Shown piece by piece: positions 60,348 through 64,000 of a DNA stretch of 64,000 nucleotides (its first letter is position 1; the number at the start of each line of letters is the position of its first letter). The position numbers and the translations under genes were made by a program. This DNA comes from Turnera subulata (lineage: Eukaryota > Streptophyta > Magnoliopsida > Malpighiales > Passifloraceae): assembly GCA_028386065.3 (NCBI GenBank), contig JAKUCV010006754.1, forward strand, positions 31,460 to 95,459, in the 5' to 3' direction. The notes below the pieces were generated by a model. It did no database searches. It was not told where the DNA came from and saw nothing but the letters and a program-made list of their open reading frames with translations.

Positions 60348-61623
60348 TGTAACAGCCCGGGAAAAATTTTTAATTTTTACCGGGATTGTAGAAGTCGTTT
60401 TACCGTGATTTACTGTTGAATTAATCTTGGGTAATTAATTCAAGGTAAATCGGGAGTCGTTTTTCGAAATCGAGAGTTTTCCCGTGCTCAGAAGTATTTT
60501 CCTAACTAACCGAGCCTCGGTTTTCAGTTCCGAGAGTTGGTCGATGCTCTGGAGGATTAATCGGACTTTCCGAGTCCAAGTCATATTTTTGGACTCGGGA
60601 CGAAAAATTACGATCTCGCTCCTGTCCTCTTCCTTTTCTTCTTTTCTTTTTCTCTTTTCCTTTTCTCTTTTCTTTCCCTTTTCTCTTCTTCTCCCTGTCG
60701 TCTTCCTTTCTCCCGCCCGTGACGCCGCCGCCTGCCCCACCTTCCCTTGCCTTCTCACCCGTGACCCGTTACCCCCCTATCCTTGTCTTCATCTTCTCTT
60801 TCCCCTCCTTATTTTCCTACTTCTCTTTCTTCTCTTCTCCACCAACAAACACACACCACACCACCCGCTGCCACCGCCACCAACACAAGCCGCCACCTTC
60901 TCTCTTCCTTTTCTTCTCCCTCCTACCGCCGGCGAGACCACCACGACCACCTGCCGCCTCTTCTCCTCGTGGTCGCGCCGTCCTCCATCGCACCTTGCCG
61001 CCTGTCGCCGCTGCAAGACAACCGCCTCGCTGCTCGGACGAAGCTGACCCGTTGCAGACCCGGAAGCACCTTCGCCGACCTGCCTTCTTTCGCCGCCTGC
61101 AGCCGCGCCTTGCCTCGCTTCCTCGCCACCCACGACGACTGACCGCCCCTGCTGCTCGCCTGCTCGCCGCCTGCCGCGTCTCGTCACCTGCCACCTCGTT
61201 CTCCCGCGCCGCCGCCTGCATACAAAGGTAAGGGTGACGACCCGTTTGTGAAGGGACGGGTCGGGTCGACCCGCGAGACTGGGCTGGGTTTGAGTTTGGG
61301 CTCGTTATGGGCTGAAGGGTTTTGGGTTGGGCCGAGGCTGTGTTGGGCTCACTGCATGGGCTGCCTGGGCTCTTTGCAGTGGTCTGGGCAGCACTGTTCA
61401 CGGCCCAGTCCTTTTAAAAAAAATAATAAAAATAAACAATAATGATGATAAAATTAAGATAATAACTCTGGAATATATATATATATATATGTATGTATAA
61501 TTTGAGGAAAATGATAAGTTGTAATTTTAGCTTTTGGGAAATATACTATGGTAAATGTTTTGGGAAAATAATTATGAAAAATATATATGATTAATACGTT
61601 AGGAGAAAGGACAATAATAATAA

Positions 61624-61660
<37 letters not shown>

Positions 61661-63387
61661 ATAATCTGTAAAAAAAGGGTATATGGGATACATCTATTTT
61701 CTAAGGAATATAAATACATAGTAATTTTATAAATATAAATAAAGTAATTATTTTGACAATATAATTGTTTGGAAAATATATATACATATGTTATAATTTC
61801 CAGAAAAATTATGGTAATTATTATTTTGGAAAAAAAATATATTATTTTATAAAAATATTTTGAAAAGAATTTTAATTAAAGTATGGTACCGAAATTATAT
61901 TCGGAATACGTACGGTAAATATTTTCGGTAAATGGAAATAATAAGGGATAAGAATCGGGATGGGTTATTACGCAGTTTGGCATCATAGAGTACCGAATAT
62001 ATGCATTTATGTGTATGCATTGTTTTGTTGTATAGGTTGTGATATCGAGCAGATCCTGTGGAACCGGCTTTGGAACCTGTTGAGGATTCCATATTTGATG
62101 ATCGACTAAGGTGAGGTTAAGTAAATATTTATTTACATCCCGTGATATCAAGTTGCTGTTTGTTTACTGTGTCCAATGATGCTGGTATGATACTTTGTGG
62201 CTGTGTATGGTTCGTTGTGTGATGAATTATGTTGATAATTGTTGCCATCGATGTTGTTGAGAATATTGCTACTGTTGAGTTGTTGACTATATGTGACATT
62301 GCTGGTGTGAAGCCTTGTGGCAGTGTATGGTTGTCGTCTGAGGTATTAAGTTGATAATTGTTGCCGTTGATGTTGTTGAAATTATTGTTGCTGTTGATAC
62401 AGTTGATGATGTTGGAATTGTGGATATAAGTAAGACTATTGTTGTTGTTGACTGTTAGAATTGTGTGAGTTGAGTACCGGGGGTACTATTATGTGATGAC
62501 AGTTTGGTATTGGATATTATCCAGACGAGCGGAGAGGCTGCGAGCCTGCTCGGGATAACGAGAAAATGGTTGGACGATAGAAATGTAGTAACTAGTCGAG
62601 GGGAAAGAAAATAATAAAATGGAAACACCTAGACATCTAGTAAGTCACAGTTAAATGTTGGAACAGCCAGATGATAGTCTTAGATTATGGTGCTGGGGGA
62701 GAGTTAGTGGCTGGTGCCTGCTCCCTGTCTGTACCAAGTTATTGCTATTGTTTGGGCACTGGGGGAGAGTTAGTGGTTGGTCCTGCTCCCTGTCTGTGCC
62801 AGTTTTACGTGGAGGTACCAGGGCGGGGTCCACGGGCTAGCTAGCTTGACTACCAGGCGACGACCATCATTTAACTTGTGATAGGGGCCCTGATAATAAA
62901 ATTGGAATAGCGTGTCTAGAATCACCAGTGTGTATTTAAGGTTCGTGAGAACCTTGGTTAATTGTTGTGTTGTGACTTGGAATAGTTACGGTGTATGTAT
63001 ATGTATATTTGCTTATGGGTTTACCCGGTGGGCACTTCGGACGCACCCCTCACCTGCGGGCTTTCATCCCGTAGGTTGAGATATTTGTGGTTCAGGTATA
63101 TTGCATTCCAGACAGGCTGCGGCGTTATCCCTTGGACAGGACTCGGATCCATTAGTTGCATCATGGGTTGCATACAGAGTCATTGTGAGTCGTTAAGTCT
63201 TCCGCTGTGCATATTATTATTTTTGTTGGGCCATTGGGCCGGTTTTATTATTAATGATGTTTGTTATTTGGGCCGTTGGGGGCCGAGTTGTTGTTGTACA
63301 CACTGTATGCTGAGTTATGTTGGGTTGGGTCGTCACAGTTCCGGCACGTGTTTACTGTGTACGATAAATACGGGTCGGGGCGTCTCA
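60348..63387 (+). repeat. 3' LTR of the large element, 3.0 kb
   Basis: Carries the extra about 337 bp at about 61298-61640, which includes a cluster of TGGGCT/TGGGCC words (61293-61410) and two (AT)n tracts. Otherwise collinear with the 5' LTR. Confidence 0.9.
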
Positions 63388-63392
63388 GTGTA

Positions 63393-64000
63393 TAATTGTG
63401 TGTGCTACCTAGGTAGGATTTTGACAAATGTCAAAATCCCTAGTTATTCAACTTTATATATATGTATAGATATATATAAAAGGCACCGCTTAAAATCCTA
63501 TTCTTAAATGGACTCGGACCGATTTTGTATAGATATCTTTTCTCCTAACAGAACACGGATTGTGAAAGCTATCGTTATTATTACATACTGAGAAAATCTC
63601 CTTATAAGGTATTAAATGGAATAACAAAATAACTAATGTGGTCAATCCTGCAAGTGCACAGAATCGTCGTGGTACTCAAGGTCGTATCCACAGAGACTAG
63701 GCAAGATATTAGATGATTCAATCTAATGGCTAAGAAAATAAATGAAGAGAAATAATATCGGAATTGAAGATTGATAAGAAAGCAAATATTGAATTGAATG
63801 TAAAGAGAAGAGAGAGTAGAAATGACAATGAAAATGATAATCAAAGTAGCAATGATAAAAGGCCTAGATCATTCGGGTGTTCACCCCCCTTCCTTTGCCA
63901 TGGATCAATGCACCATTTCAATTGAAACCTGCAACCAAACACATGAATTTTGATGGGTAACAACCTATAGTGAAACTATCCGCTCTCGCCAGTCTAGTTT
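63393..64000. other. Right flank, hairpin and possible retroelement end
   Basis: A perfect 12-bp palindrome ctacctaggtag is followed at once by an inverted repeat GATTTTGACA-AA-TGTCAAAATC (about 63404-63438). Further right, a stretch at about 63638-63700 (tcaatcctgcaagtgcacag onward, with cgtatccacagag) resembles a sequence common near plant LTR-element ends. No gene. Confidence 0.35.

Larger units (their letters stand above)
55148..63387 (+). mobile_element. Large LTR retrotransposon derivative without gag-pol
   Basis: 8240 bp, flanked by GTGTA duplications (55143-55147 and 63388-63392). The LTRs are 55148-57850 (2703 bp) and 60348-63387 (3040 bp), both TGTAACAGCCCGGG...GGGGCGTCTCA. The interior is only 2497 bp: a PBS after the 5' LTR and a polypurine tract before the 3' LTR, and no recognised gag, protease, integrase or reverse transcriptase on the element's sense strand. 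The size pattern fits LARD-type non-autonomous elements. The end tttcggggacgaaattctt...aagggggtagaa is typical of plant Ty3/Gypsy elements, so an autonomous Gypsy partner is inferred. Two antisense ORFs occupy the interior. Confidence 0.9.

Overview
The window is nuclear DNA of a flowering plant. Seven protein-coding genes of ordinary plant families can be read, four of them with GT-AG introns that were joined by eye and whose reading phase checks. They sit in a large mass of LTR retrotransposons, LINE 3' ends and a tRNA-derived SINE. Base composition is AT-rich and the coding sequences are not GC-biased, which fits a dicot better than a grass; nothing in the sequence fixes the species.

Layout. 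Bases 1-5340 are nested retroelements: a solo LTR (304-3407) inserted exactly at the LTR/polypurine-tract border of an older element, then degenerate interior, then an LTR-like unit carrying 5S rRNA promoter sequence (4847-5340). A SINE with a 15-bp target duplication lies at 6195-6376. The gene-bearing part runs from about 7.8 to 35.5 kb: a fatty-acyl-AMP-ligase-like adenylating enzyme (7852-9798, +), a zinc-finger homeodomain factor (14096-14989, +), a RADIALIS-like MYB factor with a tiny second coding exon (17614-18897, -), a mitochondrial PPR protein resembling NFD5 (25265-28897, +), a CBSX3-type mitochondrial CBS protein (29622-30678, -), a proline-rich protein of unknown function (31737-33293, +) and a tubby-like F-box protein (33917-35486, -). 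A complete, very young Copia element (38856-43644, -) follows, then about 6 kb that holds only a 5'-truncated LINE, then the RING protein RBX1 (49686-50705, -).

The last 12.7 kb is dominated by one LTR family: a solo LTR on the minus strand (51287-54135) and a complete 8.2-kb element on the plus strand (55148-63387) with 2.7-3.0-kb LTRs around only 2.5 kb of interior. The interior has no recognisable gag-pol. It carries two antisense ORFs, each with its own TATA box: one ends in a truncated LINE-type endonuclease domain, the other is a small basic protein with nuclear-localisation-like clusters and a helical tail. This is the strongest candidate here for something undescribed.

The host genes do not form a pathway. 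RBX1 and the tubby-like F-box protein both belong to cullin-RING ubiquitin ligase biology (RBX1 binds cullin; F-box proteins are SCF substrate adaptors). The PPR and CBSX3 proteins are both probably mitochondrial and are convergent neighbours. A recurring local feature is duplication of gene 3' ends: both the tubby-like gene and RBX1 are followed by a degenerate second copy of their own last coding segment.
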